DNA of 5,999 bases, taken from Deltaproteobacteria bacterium (GTDB lineage Bacteria; Desulfobacterota; Binatia; UBA9968). Below, piece by piece: positions 5,420 to 5,999 of the stretch. Location: the NCBI GenBank assembly GCA_016183075.1, contig JACPFH010000319.1:1-5999 (forward strand). Reading direction: 5' to 3'. Made by a program: the position numbers and the translations under genes. Position 1 is the first letter of the stretch, and every line of letters begins with the position of its first letter. The notes beneath the pieces are model-generated. The model did no database searches. It was given only the letters and a program-made list of their open reading frames with translations, and was not told the DNA's origin.

Positions 5420-5903
5420 CCAGCGCTTCCTTTCCCGAGTTCGGGTGGACGGTAAGAACCGCGCAGGGTGCGCTGCGAACCACCTTTTCCGTCACGCTGC
5501 CTAAAAGTAGATGGGCAAACCCGGATCGCCCGTGGGTGGCCATGACGATCATATCCGATCCTTCCATTTTGGCGCGCTGAGCGATTGCTTTATCCGGCCT
5601 TCCTATGTCCGTCTTTTCTCGCACTCTTAACCAGGGGGTGAGATCGGAGAAGTTGTCGTTCAGAAAGCGCGCCATGGCCGCCTCATAGCGGTGCAGGATC
5701 GGGGCCGCCAGACGATGAACGGTATCGAGCGCCTCGGCGCTCTTGAATTGATCGCCGTGTTGGACGAGCTCCTCCGGCGTTACAACCCGGTAGACGGTAA
5801 CTTCGGCGCCAACCGAGCGGGCCAGCTCAAGGGCGTAGCGGACTCCGACTTTGGAGATTTCGGAAAGGTCTGTCGGGGCAAGAATCTTGTGAATCTTTTG
5901 CAC
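5403..5903 (-). CDS. Universal stress protein, UspA family
   Basis: A 166-residue single-domain Usp protein with a nucleotide-binding alpha/beta fold, linked in general to stress survival and energy limitation. The N-terminal strand and loop KILAPTDLSE (residues 6-15) include the conserved Asp12. The C-terminal nucleotide-binding region is MATHGRSGFAHLLLGSVTEK (121-140). It fits G-2x-G-9x-G-S/T except that the first Gly is Ala122, as in many Usp proteins; G125 and G135-S136 are present. It ends with VVRSAPCAVLTVHP, a usual Usp ending. The start is GTG at 5901-5903, preceded by AAGGAGG with 5-nt spacing (plus-strand 5909-5915), a near-ideal ribosome binding site. A -24/-12 promoter lies about 50 nt upstream. 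It converges on the selenoprotein gene with a shared terminator. It is confidently a Usp; the ligand (ATP or other) is not certain. Confidence 0.95.
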   Translation of the reverse strand: MQKIHKILAPTDLSEISKVGVRYALELARSVGAEVTVYRVVTPEELVQHGDQFKSAEALDTVHRLAAPILHRYEAAMARFLNDNFSDLTPWLRVREKTDIGRPDKAIAQRAKMEGSDMIVMATHGRSGFAHLLLGSVTEKVVRSAPCAVLTVHPNSGKEALEKKAS

Positions 5904-5951
5904 CTTCGCCTCCTTGACTGGCAGCGGTCTTCTTTTCTGTGAAAATCTAGG

Positions 5952-5967
5952 AGCACAAACCGTGCCA
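5952..5967 (-). promoter_or_regulatory. Sigma-54 (-24/-12) promoter for the universal stress protein gene
   Basis: The minus strand reads TGGCACGGTTTGTGCT, which matches the sigma-54 consensus TGGCACGNNNNTTGCW at 11 of 12 defined positions, with GG and GC correctly 10 nt apart. The inferred transcription start is near 5940, giving a leader of about 38 nt to the GTG start. This implies dependence on RpoN and an activator ATPase. The upstream activator site would lie at or beyond the right edge of the window. Confidence 0.72.
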
Positions 5968-5979
5968 AGCGTATACCCC

Positions 5980-5990
5980 CCGCGAGGCGG
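5980..5990. other. Small GC hairpin upstream of the -24/-12 promoter
   Basis: CCGC (5980-5983), loop GAG, GCGG (5987-5990). It has no T-tract and lies about 13 bp upstream of the promoter. Its short size makes chance likely; part of an activator or other upstream site is possible. Confidence 0.15.
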
Positions 5991-5999
5991 TCAAAGGAT

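Noticed and set aside
1..5999. CRISPR arrays, tRNA/rRNA genes, transposases or attachment sites
   Set aside because: No regularly spaced repeats, cloverleaf-type sequence, rRNA motifs or transposase-like proteins were seen on either strand.

Overview
The window looks like a chromosomal segment from a moderately GC-rich, Gram-negative-type environmental bacterium. The evidence is periplasmic DsbA-like and c-type cytochrome proteins, Lgt, a sigma-54-type promoter and a probable UGA-recoded redox selenoprotein. The mix of genes recalls soil or groundwater lineages such as Methylomirabilota/Rokubacteria, Binatota or Deltaproteobacteria-like groups. That placement rests on remembered family resemblance, not on a marker gene.

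Layout from left to right. A palindromic dispersed-type repeat (about 18-50) abuts the C-terminal remnant of a class I SAM-dependent methyltransferase (about 64-318, + strand). A roughly 185-bp gap with two hairpins follows. Next comes a plus-strand series: a secreted DsbA-family thiol oxidoreductase (503-1147); the lipoprotein diacylglyceryl transferase lgt (1157-1948); a cupredoxin/carboxypeptidase-regulatory-like protein whose signal peptide lies in a different frame from its body (1972-2571); a secreted cytochrome c fused to a CusF-like copper-binding domain (2677-3351); a BT1/MFS-type transporter apparently lacking an internal conserved block (3424-4761); and a peroxiredoxin-like protein read through an in-frame UGA at the first Cys position of a CxxC-type motif (4770-5387). 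A terminator hairpin at 5387-5419 separates this series from a convergent universal stress protein gene (5403-5903, - strand), which has a strong Shine-Dalgarno sequence and a near-perfect -24/-12 promoter.

Functionally the plus-strand genes centre on extracytoplasmic redox and copper chemistry: disulfide exchange, heme c, CusF-type copper binding and a cupredoxin-like His/Cys/His/Met set. The transporter and the predicted selenoprotein are closely spaced and probably co-transcribed.

The strongest result is the selenoprotein. A UGA sits at the resolving/peroxidatic position (U-L-A-C), conserved family sequence runs on in the same frame on both sides, and a hairpin downstream fits the bacterial SECIS geometry. 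An ordinary gene caller would split this gene in two. Three other genes also carry lesion-like features (methyltransferase fragment, out-of-frame signal peptide, missing transporter block). The region may therefore be decaying, or the assembly may contain errors; raw reads would decide.
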